Shown piece after piece: positions 42,218 through 51,935 of a DNA stretch of 64,000 nt. The DNA is taken from positions 224,511-288,510 of the forward strand of contig NZ_WHVW01000001.1 of assembly GCF_009651005.1 (NCBI RefSeq), written 5' to 3'. A program made the position numbers and the translations under genes. Each line of letters begins with the position of its first letter. The first letter of the stretch is position 1. The stretch comes from Sporosarcina obsidiansis (GTDB lineage Bacteria > Bacillota > Bacilli > Bacillales_A > Planococcaceae). A model generated the notes under the pieces. The model saw nothing but the letters and a program-made list of their open reading frames with translations. It was not told where the DNA came from and did not search any database.

Positions 42218-43687
42218 ATGACGCAAGTTCTATCATTTGATATCGGTGCATCAAATGGAAGATTAGTTCGCCATCATTATGACGGGAAACGTCTCACGAG
42301 TGAAATCGTTCATCGTTTTGATAATAAGCCGGTTAAGAGAAATGAAAACTATCATTGGGACTTTACCTATTTAATGAATCAGATTTTTACAGCTACCAGA
42401 AAAGCTCAATCTACAAAAGGTAATGCTGCCGTTAGTGTTGGTTTCGACACGTGGGGAGTGGACTTTGGTGCAATTGACCAATCGGGAAATTTACTATTTG
42501 AACCGTATTCCTATAGAGACGATCACACGGTACCCTATATGCACGAGACGTTGGAACAAATTGATAAATACGATCTTTTTAAATTAACGGGCAATGAAGT
42601 TTCTTCTATTAATACTTTATTTCAAGTGAAAGCAATTGTAGAGAAAGAGTCTTTTGATAATGCGGTGCATCTGTTGATGATGCCGACACTTTTGCAATAC
42701 CAACTAACAGGTATTCCGATTAACGAGTTTACGATTAGCTCGACCACTCAAATGCTTCAAACAGGAAAACAAGAATGGAACACAGATCTATTGGATAAGG
42801 TTCTGAACCGGGCTCTTCCGTTAACAGATGTTCAGTTGCCTCACCAAATAATAGGACCTGTATCAAATAGAATACAAAAAAAAGAAGGGATTGATCTGCT
42901 GGACGTCGTTCTCACTCCAGGGCATGACACGGCATGTGCTTTATCGGCACTTCCTATGCTGATTGATAAATCATTTTTTATGAGCATCGGTACATGGACC
43001 GTTATCGGGACAGAAATAGACCACCCCATTGTTACGTTGGAAGCATTTGAAAAAGGCTTCACGAATGAGGGCACGAGTGAGGGGATATATCGTTTCCAAA
43101 ATAACAGTATGGGATTTTGGATTATGCAAGAACTGCGTAGAGAATGGAAGGAAGCCGGTCATACGCTGAATTATGAAACGGAGAATCACTTGGTTCGGGA
43201 CAGTGAGTTTTCAAAAATGTATATTGATCCGAATGCAGATGTGTTTTTTAATCCACCTTCCATGATCGAAGCGATTGAACAGTTTTGTTTAAAGACAAAT
43301 CAAAGAAAGCCAGAATCTATAAGCGAAACTATCCGCTCTGTTTGGGAAAGTATGGCGTTAAGTTACGCCTATACTATTCGCCAGCTTGAGAACATAGTTG
43401 GATACTCAGCCAAGGCGATTTACGCTGCAGGTGGCGGCATTCAAAATACGTACTTATGTCAATTCATTTCAAATGCAACTGGAAAACAAATGATTACAGG
43501 TCCAGTTGAATCAAGTTCTTTAGGAAATGGATTATCGCAACTCCGAGCTATTGGCTTGATATCTTCCTTACAAGAAGGAAGAGAAGTGATCTCGAATTCT
43601 GTGAATCAAACGGAATTTGACCCTATGGATACGGAATATTGGTCATATGCGATGAGTCGCTTTGAAGAAATTATGGAAAAGAAATGA
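42218..43687 (+). CDS. FGGY carbohydrate kinase, rhamnulokinase-like
   Basis: A 489-residue FGGY kinase starting at ATG 42218 after AGAGGGAG. The N-terminus FDIGASNGRLV and the segment VGFDTWGVDFGAIDQSGNLL closely match rhamnulokinases (RhaB), and GHDTACALSALP and YAAGGGIQNTYLCQF are the later family signatures. In context it probably phosphorylates L-fuculose or L-rhamnulose at C1 for the aldolase just upstream. No rhamnose isomerase is present; the isomerase is FucI, so fuculose is the better guess. The FGGY group is known for substrate drift, so this stays an inference. Confidence 0.87.
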   Translation: MTQVLSFDIGASNGRLVRHHYDGKRLTSEIVHRFDNKPVKRNENYHWDFTYLMNQIFTATRKAQSTKGNAAVSVGFDTWGVDFGAIDQSGNLLFEPYSYRDDHTVPYMHETLEQIDKYDLFKLTGNEVSSINTLFQVKAIVEKESFDNAVHLLMMPTLLQYQLTGIPINEFTISSTTQMLQTGKQEWNTDLLDKVLNRALPLTDVQLPHQIIGPVSNRIQKKEGIDLLDVVLTPGHDTACALSALPMLIDKSFFMSIGTWTVIGTEIDHPIVTLEAFEKGFTNEGTSEGIYRFQNNSMGFWIMQELRREWKEAGHTLNYETENHLVRDSEFSKMYIDPNADVFFNPPSMIEAIEQFCLKTNQRKPESISETIRSVWESMALSYAYTIRQLENIVGYSAKAIYAAGGGIQNTYLCQFISNATGKQMITGPVESSSLGNGLSQLRAIGLISSLQEGREVISNSVNQTEFDPMDTEYWSYAMSRFEEIMEKK

Positions 43688-43699
43688 GGAGACGAAAAA

Positions 43700-45484
43700 A
43701 TGAAAAAAAATCGTTATATTGGTGATTTGCCGAAAATAGGTATTCGTCCGACAATTGATGGGCGAAGAAATGGTGTTCGTGAATCGTTGGAAGATACTAC
43801 AATGAATATGGCGAAATCTGTAGCAAAGTTGTTGAGTGAAAACTTGAAATACTACAATGGCGAACCTGTCCAGTGTGTCATTGCAGATACATGTATTGGC
43901 GGCGTAGCAGAAGCGGCAGCAACGGCAGCGAAATTTGAGCGCGAAGGAGTAGGCGTATCGATCACTGTCACTCCATGTTGGTGTTATGGTTCCGAAACGA
44001 TGGATATGAATCCTACATTGCCTAAAGCGGTATGGGGATTTAACGGAACAGAACGTCCAGGTGCAGTATACTTAGCTGCGGTTTTAGCAGGATATAATCA
44101 AAAAGGTCTGCCTACATTCGGTATCTATGGGCAAGATGTACAAGATGCTGGAAATGAAGATATTCCAGCTGATGTTCAAGAAAAATTACTTCGCTTCGCA
44201 AAAGCAGGATTGGCGACTGCAATGTTAAAAGGAAAGTCGTATCTATCCATGGGATCTGTATCCATGGGTATCGCGGGAAGCATGGTACAAGAAGAGTTTT
44301 TCCAAAAATATCTTGGCATGCGAAATGAATATATCGATATGACAGAATTTATTCGTCGATTTGATTTGGAAATATATGATACAGAAGAATATAAGCGCGC
44401 ATTGAAATGGGTAAAAGAAAACCTTCATGAAGGTGAAGATCTAAACGCAGATAAAAATAAAAGAACATCAGAACAGCTGGAGGAAGATTGGAAGACCTCA
44501 GTGAAAATGGCATTAATCGCAAGAGATTTGATGGTAGGAAATGAAAAGCTGGCAGACAAAGGCTATATCGAGGAATCAATGGGTCATAACGCATTGATCG
44601 CAGGATTTCAAGGCCAACGACAGTGGACAGACTATCTCCCAAATGGGGACTTCATGGAAGCGATTCTAAACTCTTCATTTGATTGGGATGGAAAAAGAGC
44701 TCCCTATCTGCTGGCTACTGAAAATGATAGCCTGAATGGCGTCACGATGGCGATGGGCCATTTATTAACAAATACTGCTCAATTATTCGCAGACGTTCGT
44801 ACATATTGGAGTCCGGAGGCTGTTAAGAGAGTCACGAATAAAGAGTTGACTGGGAAAGCGAAAAATGGGTTCATTCATTTGATTAATTCAGGTCCAGCTG
44901 CATTGGATGGAACGGGAAGACAAATGCGTGACGGTCGGCCTGTTATGAAGCCACACTGGGAGATTACGGATGAAGAAGTGAAGGCCTGTCTGGATAATAC
45001 ACTTTGGAGACCGGCTTCTACAGAATATTTCAGAGGGGGCGGATATTCTTCGGACTTCACAACAAAAGGTGAAATGCCTGTAACGATTGCTCGTTTAAAC
45101 ATCGTAAGCGGGTTGGGGCCTGTTTTGCAAATTGCAGAAGGATATACAGTGGAGTTGGAAGATGAAGTGCATGATACATTGGATTCGAGAACTGATCCAA
45201 CATGGCCGACTACATGGTTCATTCCGAATTTGACAGGTGAAGGCGCGTTTACAGATGTCTATTCCGTAATGAATAACTGGGGCGCAAACCATTGTGCCAT
45301 GTCGTACGGTCATATTGGTGATGATCTGATTACAATGGCGTCCATTTTAAGAATCCCTGTCAATATGCACAATGTGGAAAGCGAACGAATCTTCCGACCG
45401 AGTGCGTGGAATATGTTCGGTACGGAAGGTAAAGAAGCAGCAGACTACAGAGCTTGTGAAAACTTCGGACCTTTATATAAGTAA
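43700..45484 (+). CDS. fucI: L-fucose isomerase
   Basis: A 594-residue ketol isomerase, the usual length for FucI. The N-terminus [45 protein letters not shown] and the C-terminal [29 protein letters not shown] (read in parts) are hallmark segments. The enzyme converts L-fucose to L-fuculose and also D-arabinose to D-ribulose, using manganese. Both activities matter here because two different kinases flank it. The ribosome-binding site GAGGAGACG lies before the ATG. Confidence 0.95.
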   Translation: MKKNRYIGDLPKIGIRPTIDGRRNGVRESLEDTTMNMAKSVAKLLSENLKYYNGEPVQCVIADTCIGGVAEAAATAAKFEREGVGVSITVTPCWCYGSETMDMNPTLPKAVWGFNGTERPGAVYLAAVLAGYNQKGLPTFGIYGQDVQDAGNEDIPADVQEKLLRFAKAGLATAMLKGKSYLSMGSVSMGIAGSMVQEEFFQKYLGMRNEYIDMTEFIRRFDLEIYDTEEYKRALKWVKENLHEGEDLNADKNKRTSEQLEEDWKTSVKMALIARDLMVGNEKLADKGYIEESMGHNALIAGFQGQRQWTDYLPNGDFMEAILNSSFDWDGKRAPYLLATENDSLNGVTMAMGHLLTNTAQLFADVRTYWSPEAVKRVTNKELTGKAKNGFIHLINSGPAALDGTGRQMRDGRPVMKPHWEITDEEVKACLDNTLWRPASTEYFRGGGYSSDFTTKGEMPVTIARLNIVSGLGPVLQIAEGYTVELEDEVHDTLDSRTDPTWPTTWFIPNLTGEGAFTDVYSVMNNWGANHCAMSYGHIGDDLITMASILRIPVNMHNVESERIFRPSAWNMFGTEGKEAADYRACENFGPLYK

Positions 45485-45500
45485 GAAAGGGATTGCTTGT

Positions 45501-47171
45501 ATGGAAAAAGTATATACACTTGGCGCAGACTTTGGATCTACTTCATGCAGAACTATAGTTGTTGATGTGGGAGATGGGAGCATCATTGCGACTGTCGATG
45601 CGGCGTATGAACATGGCGTGATTACGGAAAAGCTCCCACACGGTATTGCTTTGCCAGGTAAACGAACAGCATTACAAGTGCCGAGTGATTATGTAGAAGC
45701 CTTCAAAGTGGGAGTTCATTCGATTTTGGATGAAACGAAAATTGCCAAAGAGCAAATTATTGGAGTAGGAATAGATTTTACTGCTTCGACAATTCTCCCT
45801 GTTGGAAAAAGCTTTCTGCCATTATGTGAAGTTGAGAAATTTAAAGACAATCCACATGCATACGTAAAGCTATGGAAACATCATGATGCTGAGCGTTTTG
45901 CGACTAGAATGAATGACTTAGCTGAAGGTGAAGAGTGGATCAAGCGATATGGAGGTAAGGTTTCTGCGGAGTGGATGCTGCCAAAAGTTGCAGAAATTGC
46001 AGAGGATGCTCCGGAAATATTTAATGAAACAGAGTTATTCATGGAAGCATCTGATTGGATTGTAGCTCAATTAACAGGAGTACTCGTACGCAATAGCTGT
46101 GCCGCAGGGTATAAAGGATGTTGGCATAAACAAGAAGGTTATTTGTCCAATGAATGGCTAATGGAAGTACATCCATTGCTTGATAGAGTTTATGAAGATC
46201 AATTACGCGGTGAAGTAGTGCCGGTAGGTAGAAAAGCCGGGTCGTTGCAATCGGAAATGGCTCAATTGCTAGGCTTAAGTGAGGGTACTGCCATAAGCGT
46301 CGGGATGATTGATGCTCACGCGGCACTCCCTGGCCTGGGTGTTAAAGGGCCGGGAGAGATGGTCGTAGTAATGGGGACTTCGACTTGCCATCTGATATTG
46401 GACGAACACGAAAGAAAAGTCTCCGGAATTAGTGGTGTCGTAGAAGATGGAATCATTCCAGGCTACTTTGCATATGAAGCGGGCCAAGCTGCAGTTGGAG
46501 ATTTATTTGCTTGGTATGTGAACGAACAAGTGCCGCCTTTTATTTATCAATTAGCAGATCAACACGAAATGTCAATTCACAACTATTTGTCGATGGAAGC
46601 ATCTAAACTAGAACCAGGTCAGTCAGGATTAATTGCCTTGGATTGGATTAATGGCAGCAGAACGCCTTGGGTCAATATGTCGCTTTCGGGAGCTCTCGTA
46701 GGTATGAAGCTTTCTACAACACCTGCTGAAGTTTACCGTTCCTACTTGGAATCTACAGCATTCGGAACACGGGTGATTGTAGAACTATTTGAAAACAATC
46801 AAGTAAAAGTGGATCGTTTGATTACATCTGGCGGCATCCCGCAGAAAAACCCATTACTCATTCAGATTTATGCGGATATCCTGCAAAAAGAAATCATTGT
46901 CGACACATGCCAAAATGCTTCTGCACTTGGAGTTGCTATATTGGCAGCGGCGACAGCAGGAGCAAAACAGGGTGGCTATGACGACGTGTCAGAAGCTATT
47001 AGCAAGATGAGTTCAAAAGAACAGCAAATTTATTATCCGAATGAAAAATACAAAGCTGTCTATGATGAGCTGTTTCACTACTATAAAGAGCTCAGCGCCT
47101 ATTTTGCAGATGGCTCATCCGTAATGCATGGATTGACTGCTCTCAAAAATAGATTAAAAGGAGGAAATTAA
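45501..47171 (+). CDS. araB: Ribulokinase (AraB-like FGGY kinase)
   Basis: A 556-residue FGGY kinase starting at ATG 45501; the frame opens earlier but overlaps fucI and lacks a better start. The N-terminus LGADFGSTSCRTIVVDV, GIDFTASTILPV, VKLWKHHDAERFATRM and the stretch GMIDAHAALPGLGV closely match ribulokinases. It phosphorylates L- or D-ribulose at C5, giving a pentose-phosphate intermediate. Next to FucI this suggests D-arabinose to D-ribulose to D-ribulose-5-P. So this operon holds two kinases of different regiochemistry, one for 6-deoxyketoses and one for ketopentoses (inference). Confidence 0.9.
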   Translation: MEKVYTLGADFGSTSCRTIVVDVGDGSIIATVDAAYEHGVITEKLPHGIALPGKRTALQVPSDYVEAFKVGVHSILDETKIAKEQIIGVGIDFTASTILPVGKSFLPLCEVEKFKDNPHAYVKLWKHHDAERFATRMNDLAEGEEWIKRYGGKVSAEWMLPKVAEIAEDAPEIFNETELFMEASDWIVAQLTGVLVRNSCAAGYKGCWHKQEGYLSNEWLMEVHPLLDRVYEDQLRGEVVPVGRKAGSLQSEMAQLLGLSEGTAISVGMIDAHAALPGLGVKGPGEMVVVMGTSTCHLILDEHERKVSGISGVVEDGIIPGYFAYEAGQAAVGDLFAWYVNEQVPPFIYQLADQHEMSIHNYLSMEASKLEPGQSGLIALDWINGSRTPWVNMSLSGALVGMKLSTTPAEVYRSYLESTAFGTRVIVELFENNQVKVDRLITSGGIPQKNPLLIQIYADILQKEIIVDTCQNASALGVAILAAATAGAKQGGYDDVSEAISKMSSKEQQIYYPNEKYKAVYDELFHYYKELSAYFADGSSVMHGLTALKNRLKGGN

Positions 47172-49241
47172 TTGATACAGAACAAATGGAATCCAGATAA
47201 AATAAAAGATCAATATTCAGCACTAGCAGAATTACGATACCGTTCAAATCTAATCGGCTCAGATCGAAGAATTTGTAATTGGGGTGGAGGAAATACATCA
47301 GTCAAAACAATTGAAAAAGACTTCAAAGGCCAAGATGTTGAAGTAATGTGGGTAAAGGGCAGTGGATCTGACCTTTGCATGATGGAAGAAAAGCATTTTA
47401 CAGCGTTAAAGTTAGAGGATGTTCTTCCACTCATGCAGCGGGAAGATATGAGTGATGAAGAAATGGTTGCATATTTGGAGCATTGTATGGTGAATCCTGC
47501 AAATCCAAGAGCTTCTATCGAAACGTTATTACATGCATTCTTACCATATAAGCATGTAGATCATACACATCCTGATTCAATTATTAGTATTTGTTGTGCA
47601 CCGAATGGCCGTGAGATTGCAGACGAGATTTTTGGAGATCGATATGTATGGGTGCCGTACATACGTCCAGGCTTCTTGCTTTCAAAAATGATTGCAGAAG
47701 GTGTGGAAGAAAATCCTAAAGCAGAATTAGTTTTAATGGAAAAACATGGTTTGGTCGTTTGGGGAGAGACAGCGGAAGAAAGCTATAATAAAACAGTAGA
47801 CATCATTAATGAAGCGAAATCTTATATTGACAACAAGTTAGAGCAAACGGAAGTATTCGGAGGACAGAAATACAAATCTCTTCCGGTAGAAGAAAAAGAA
47901 GAACTTCTTCATTTTGTATTGCCAACTATTAGAGGTTTGGTATCACAAGAAGAAGGAATGATTCTTCAAGTAGATTTGGAAGACAATGTTTTGGAATTTG
48001 TAAATAGTGTGAAAGCAAAAGAACTATCTCAAGTAGGAGCGGCTTGTCCCGATCATTTGGTTCATACGAAACGTACACCATTGTATGTTGAGTTTGATCC
48101 AGATAGTGAAGGAGAATCCGAGCTGAAAGAAAAGCTTGAAAAAGGTATTGCTGAGTATATGGAAGACTATAAAAAATACTTTGAAAAATATGCGGAAGCT
48201 GGAGATGAAATGTTTAACCCAGCCCCACGGGTTATTTTGATTTCGGGTATCGGTATGATCACGACAGGTAAAGATGTGAAAAATGCAGATGTCAGCAAGC
48301 AGCTTTACCACAGAGCTATTTCTGTCATGAAAGGCTCAGATGCAATTGGTGGATTCATCTCATTAAATGCAGAAGAATCATTTAAGATTGAATATTGGCC
48401 GTTGGAATTGTATAAATTATCACTGGCGCCAAAAGAGGGGGAATTTTCTAGAAAAGTATGTTTTGTTACAGGTGGAGCCGGTGGGATCGGAAGCGAGACA
48501 TGTCGTTTGTTTGCTTCTCAAGGCGGTCATGTAGTTATCGCTGATTTGAATCTGGAAGGAGCGGAAAAGGTAGCTAATGAAATAAATGTACAATACGGTG
48601 AAGGAAGAGCTATCGCTGTTAAGATGAATGTAACGGTTGAGGAAGAAATCCTTCAGGCGTATAAAGAAGTTACCATGACATATGGCGGTGTGGATGTACT
48701 CGTGAATAATGCAGGACTTGCTACTTCCAGCTCTTTTGAAGATACTACGCTAAGTGAATGGAACTTAAATATGGAAGTGTTGGGAACTGGATATTTCCTT
48801 GTTTCTAGAGAAGCATTTAAAATCATGAAGGCTCAGAACGCTGGTGGAAGTATGGTGTTCATTGGCTCTAAAAATTCGATCTATGCAGGAAAGAATGCCT
48901 CTGCATATAGTTCTGTAAAAGCATTGGAAATGCACCTGGCAAGATGTATTGCAGCTGAAGGTGGAGATTACGGAATTCGTGTTAATTCTGTATTGCCTGA
49001 CGCAGTATTGCAAGGGTCCGCTATTTGGGGTTCAAAATGGCGTGAAGAACGTGCATCTGCATATAATATCGACCCGGATGAACTGGAAGATCATTATAGA
49101 CAACGAACTGTCCTTAAAGTTAATATTTTCCCAAGGGATATTGCAGAGGCGGTTGCATTCTTCTCCTCTTCAAAATCTTTGAAGACAACTGGCTGTATGC
49201 TCACGGTAGATGGTGGAGTAGCAGCAGCATTTACAAGATAA
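47172..49241 (+). CDS. Bifunctional aldolase / short-chain dehydrogenase (YuxG/RhaEW-like)
   Basis: A 689-residue fusion. The N-terminal class II aldolase (about 1-400) has GGGNTSVK, VDHTHPDSI with the zinc histidines and MEKHGLVVWG. The C-terminal SDR (about 425-685) has VTGGAGGIGSE, NNAG and YSSVK. Such fusions, including Bacillus YuxG, cleave rhamnulose-1-phosphate or fuculose-1-phosphate to DHAP and L-lactaldehyde and oxidise the lactaldehyde to lactate. The start is TTG 47172, seven bases after AAAAGGAGG and directly behind the araB stop. It duplicates the aldolase step of the FucA-like gene, so the locus may serve more than one sugar. It ends the operon. Confidence 0.92.
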   Translation: MIQNKWNPDKIKDQYSALAELRYRSNLIGSDRRICNWGGGNTSVKTIEKDFKGQDVEVMWVKGSGSDLCMMEEKHFTALKLEDVLPLMQREDMSDEEMVAYLEHCMVNPANPRASIETLLHAFLPYKHVDHTHPDSIISICCAPNGREIADEIFGDRYVWVPYIRPGFLLSKMIAEGVEENPKAELVLMEKHGLVVWGETAEESYNKTVDIINEAKSYIDNKLEQTEVFGGQKYKSLPVEEKEELLHFVLPTIRGLVSQEEGMILQVDLEDNVLEFVNSVKAKELSQVGAACPDHLVHTKRTPLYVEFDPDSEGESELKEKLEKGIAEYMEDYKKYFEKYAEAGDEMFNPAPRVILISGIGMITTGKDVKNADVSKQLYHRAISVMKGSDAIGGFISLNAEESFKIEYWPLELYKLSLAPKEGEFSRKVCFVTGGAGGIGSETCRLFASQGGHVVIADLNLEGAEKVANEINVQYGEGRAIAVKMNVTVEEEILQAYKEVTMTYGGVDVLVNNAGLATSSSFEDTTLSEWNLNMEVLGTGYFLVSREAFKIMKAQNAGGSMVFIGSKNSIYAGKNASAYSSVKALEMHLARCIAAEGGDYGIRVNSVLPDAVLQGSAIWGSKWREERASAYNIDPDELEDHYRQRTVLKVNIFPRDIAEAVAFFSSSKSLKTTGCMLTVDGGVAAAFTR

Positions 49242-49244
49242 TTA

Positions 49245-49276
49245 GAACTGCCGCTTCTTAATTGGAGCGGTTTTTT
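49245..49276 (+). terminator. Terminator of the deoxysugar operon
   Basis: AACTGCCGCTTC pairs with GGAGCGGTT (one bulge) and is followed by six T, just after the stop at 49241. Confidence 0.8.
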
Positions 49277-49372
49277 ATGTAATCATACTTGTTTGAACGA
49301 AGAGTTTTGCACACAAGCAGTTAAGTAGGTATGCTAGTTAAAAGGAATCAAAAGAGAATAGGAGTGTTTGGT

Positions 49373-50227
49373 ATGTTATATGGGTCAATCGAACTTGGAG
49401 GAACGAATTGCAACTGCGCTGTAGGATTACAGGACGGAACGATTGTGAAAAAAGTTCAATTCCCTACAGAAACACCGGAAATAACTGTTAGAAATGTATT
49501 GAATTTCTTTAAAGAAAATCAGGTAGCTGCAATTGGAATCGGCTGTTTCGGTCCTGTAAATGTAGATGAAACCAGTCCTGATTATGGCATGCTCCTAGAT
49601 ACTCCAAAAAAGGCATGGGTGAACTTTCCTTTCTTACAGCAACTGCGTGAACAACTCAACGTACCGATCAGACTACATACCGATGTAACGGTTTCTGGAC
49701 TGGGAGAAATGAGTGCTTCAGACAAAAAGGAGACGCTCCTTTATATAACGATTGGAACGGGTGTTGGAGGGGGCATTATACTGAATGGTACTTTGCCGAA
49801 TTCATCTCATCATCCTGAAATGGGACATGTCACCTTACAACGGGTAGAGGGAGATGAAATGGAAAGTGCTTGTCCTTTCCATGCTAATTGTTTTGAAGGA
49901 TTGGCTTCTGGCACTGCCATTCATAAAAGGTGGAAGCAGAAGGGCAATGAACTTCCTAGTGACCATCCCGCTTGGGAAATGGAAGCAGATTATATTGCGC
50001 AAGGTGTTTGCCAATTCATTTTCACGTTAGCACCTACTCAAATTATAATAGGTGGCGGTGTCATGAAGCAAAAGAACTTATTGCCAATGATTCATAGGAA
50101 AGTGCAAGAGAAGTTGGGGGGCTATTATTTCTATGATGAAATTAAAGATATTGAAGACTTCGTTATTCTGCCTCGTCACGGAGAAGATTCTGCTTTAATT
50201 GGCGGGTTGTTACTGAATGCAAATTGA
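49373..50227 (+). CDS. ROK-family fructokinase
   Basis: A 284-residue ROK sugar kinase. I start at ATG 49373 (MLYGSIELGGTNCNCAVG), which follows AGGAGTG; the frame upstream to 49331 lacks a better site. The ATP phosphate motif is ELGGTNCNCAV, the catalytic Asp is in LHTDVTVSGLGE, and the zinc cluster reads HPEMGH...CPFHANCFEG (His, then Cys-x2-His-x2-Cys), as in Bacillus fructokinases (GmuE/ScrK type). Fructose is the likely substrate. It lies after the terminator of the deoxysugar operon, so it is probably an independent gene. Confidence 0.9.
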   Translation: MLYGSIELGGTNCNCAVGLQDGTIVKKVQFPTETPEITVRNVLNFFKENQVAAIGIGCFGPVNVDETSPDYGMLLDTPKKAWVNFPFLQQLREQLNVPIRLHTDVTVSGLGEMSASDKKETLLYITIGTGVGGGIILNGTLPNSSHHPEMGHVTLQRVEGDEMESACPFHANCFEGLASGTAIHKRWKQKGNELPSDHPAWEMEADYIAQGVCQFIFTLAPTQIIIGGGVMKQKNLLPMIHRKVQEKLGGYYFYDEIKDIEDFVILPRHGEDSALIGGLLLNAN

Positions 50228-50305
50228 AAACGTACCATTCATTCTTAAGTGAACCGCATCTTCGTATGATGATCATATGTAGGCAAAGAACAGGAGGAGT
50301 AACGT

Positions 50306-51010
50306 ATGAAAACGATTTACTCAACAGGTTTAGAAGCGGTTGCAAATATTCAAGATGGCGCAACATTAATGGTTGGAGGCTTCGGACTCGTTGGAATACC
50401 TGAGCAGTTGATCCTTGCACTTGTGGAAAAAGGAGTGAAGGATTTAACGGTTATATCCAATAACTGTGGCGTGGATGATTGGGGACTTGGCTTGCTGTTG
50501 CAACAAAAACAAATTAAGAAGATAATCGGCTCTTATGTAGGGGAGAATAAGGAGTTCGAGCGGCAAGTGTTGGCTGGTGAAATCGAAGTGGAGCTGACAC
50601 CTCAAGGAACATTAGCAGAGAAAATCCGTGCAGGGGGTGCTGGGATACCTGCTTTTTACACGCCTGCTGGAGTCGGAACGCAAATTGCTGAAGGAAAAGA
50701 AGTGCGTGTGTTTAATGGGAAGGAATATTTATTGGAGGAAGCTTTACATGCTGATTTTGCGTTGATTCGCGCAGCTAAAGCGGATCGTTTGGGAAATTTA
50801 CTCTACAATAAAACGGCACAAAACTTTAATCCGATCATGGCTACAGCAGCAACTTTTACGATTACAGAAGTAGAAGAAATTGTGGAAGTTGGGTTGCTTG
50901 ATCCCGCCATGATCCATACACCAAGCATTTACGTGCAAGGAATACTAGAGGCGAAACAAGAAAAACGAATTGAACGGTTGACCATTCGGCAGAAAGGAGA
51001 GGGGGCTTGA
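50306..51010 (+). CDS. scoA: 3-oxoacid CoA-transferase subunit A
   Basis: A 234-residue CoA-transferase alpha subunit of the succinyl-CoA:3-ketoacid (ScoA/AtoD) type. Family motifs are [13 protein letters not shown] (residues 23-35), [11 protein letters not shown], the [27 protein letters not shown] region and the acidic C-terminal half. With subunit B it moves CoA from succinyl- or acetyl-CoA to acetoacetate. The ribosome-binding site AGGAGGAG lies well before the ATG, and the gene overlaps scoB by 4 bp. Confidence 0.94.
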   Translation: MKTIYSTGLEAVANIQDGATLMVGGFGLVGIPEQLILALVEKGVKDLTVISNNCGVDDWGLGLLLQQKQIKKIIGSYVGENKEFERQVLAGEIEVELTPQGTLAEKIRAGGAGIPAFYTPAGVGTQIAEGKEVRVFNGKEYLLEEALHADFALIRAAKADRLGNLLYNKTAQNFNPIMATAATFTITEVEEIVEVGLLDPAMIHTPSIYVQGILEAKQEKRIERLTIRQKGEGA

Positions 51011-51651
51011 TGAAACCCATCCAATTTAGGGAACGAATTGCGAGAAGAGCCGAGCAAGAAATTCAAGATGGGGATTATGTCAATTTAGGGATTGGCATGC
51101 CAACACTTGTAGCGAATTATATTTCTGAAAATAAAACGGTTATCTTGCAGTCGGAAAATGGTTTATTAGGAATTGGACCTTATCCATTGGAAAGCGAAGT
51201 CGATCCTGATCTGATCAATGCGGGCAAGGAAACTGTGACAACGATTCCGGGATCCGCGTTCTTTTCAAGTGCTGAGTCGTTTGCAATGATACGGGGCGGC
51301 CATATTGATGTCGCGATTTTAGGTGCCATGGAAGTGTCAGAAACAGGAGATTTGGCGAATTGGATGATTCCTGGAAAGGTGATTAAAGGCATGGGCGGTG
51401 CCATGGATTTGGTACATGGTGCGAAGAAAGTGATTGTTGTTATGGATCATGTGTCGAAGAATGGTGAGCCGAAGATCAAAAAAGAATGTTCATTGCCGTT
51501 GACTGGAAAAGGGGTTGTCCATAAAATAATTACAGAACGCTCATTGATTGAAGTGACACCAAAAGGCTTAGTGCTGAAAGAAGTGTTTGACGGCTTCACT
51601 GTTGATGAAGTCATTGAATCTACGGAAGCAGATTTGATTAGGGAAAAATAA
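51007..51651 (+). CDS. scoB: 3-oxoacid CoA-transferase subunit B
   Basis: A 214-residue CoA-transferase beta subunit. It carries the catalytic glutamate motif [10 protein letters not shown] (about residues 52-61), the [12 protein letters not shown] start of the family, and [20 protein letters not shown]. The alpha and beta subunits are encoded back to back with a 4-bp overlap (ATGA), the usual arrangement. Together with the acyl-CoA genes at 30726-33898 it suggests the organism grows on acids and ketone bodies, though the loci are far apart. Confidence 0.94.
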   Translation: MMKPIQFRERIARRAEQEIQDGDYVNLGIGMPTLVANYISENKTVILQSENGLLGIGPYPLESEVDPDLINAGKETVTTIPGSAFFSSAESFAMIRGGHIDVAILGAMEVSETGDLANWMIPGKVIKGMGGAMDLVHGAKKVIVVMDHVSKNGEPKIKKECSLPLTGKGVVHKIITERSLIEVTPKGLVLKEVFDGFTVDEVIESTEADLIREK

Positions 51652-51667
51652 GTTAGGGATGGATAAA

Positions 51668-51706
51668 TGGGGGCTGCCGGGAATACTATCTGGGCAGCTT
51701 TTTATT
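51668..51706 (+). terminator. Terminator after scoAB
   Basis: GCTGCC and GGCAGC form a stem inside a longer GC-rich region and are followed by TTTTTATTTT. Confidence 0.78.
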
Positions 51707-51741
51707 TTGAATGTTGATCAATCTTACATGTATAGGGTACG

Positions 51742-51888
51742 CTCGGTCTGAATGGGTTTTGGCTCGCTTCTCCCGGAGTTTCGAGCGGCACAGGTGAACA
51801 TATGCTCGGTTCAGACGTAGTTTGGCTCGGTCCAGGGAGATTTTGGCGCGATACGATGGAACTTTCGCTCGGTTCCCGCATTCATTTC
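51742..51888 (+). repeat. Seven-unit 21-bp-period repeat array (array 5)
   Basis: Units begin at 51742, 51763, 51784, 51805, 51826, 51847 and 51868, again seven units exactly 21 bp apart. Starts are CTCGGT, CTCGCT, AGCGGC or CGCGAT, most units end TTTGG or TTTCG, and middles vary. One unit shares its middle CAGACG with units of arrays 1 and 3. The array lies between the scoAB terminator and the AraC-type regulator gene, and ends 47 bp before that gene's ATG. Confidence 0.84.
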
Positions 51889-51935
51889 ATTAATGCTACA
51901 ATACATAACAACAACCCGGCGAGGTGAACGAATAA

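Noticed and set aside
11172..51888. The 21-bp arrays as CRISPR arrays
   Set aside because: Units are far too short, conserved and variable parts lie inside one 21-bp period, there is no leader and no cas gene in the window.
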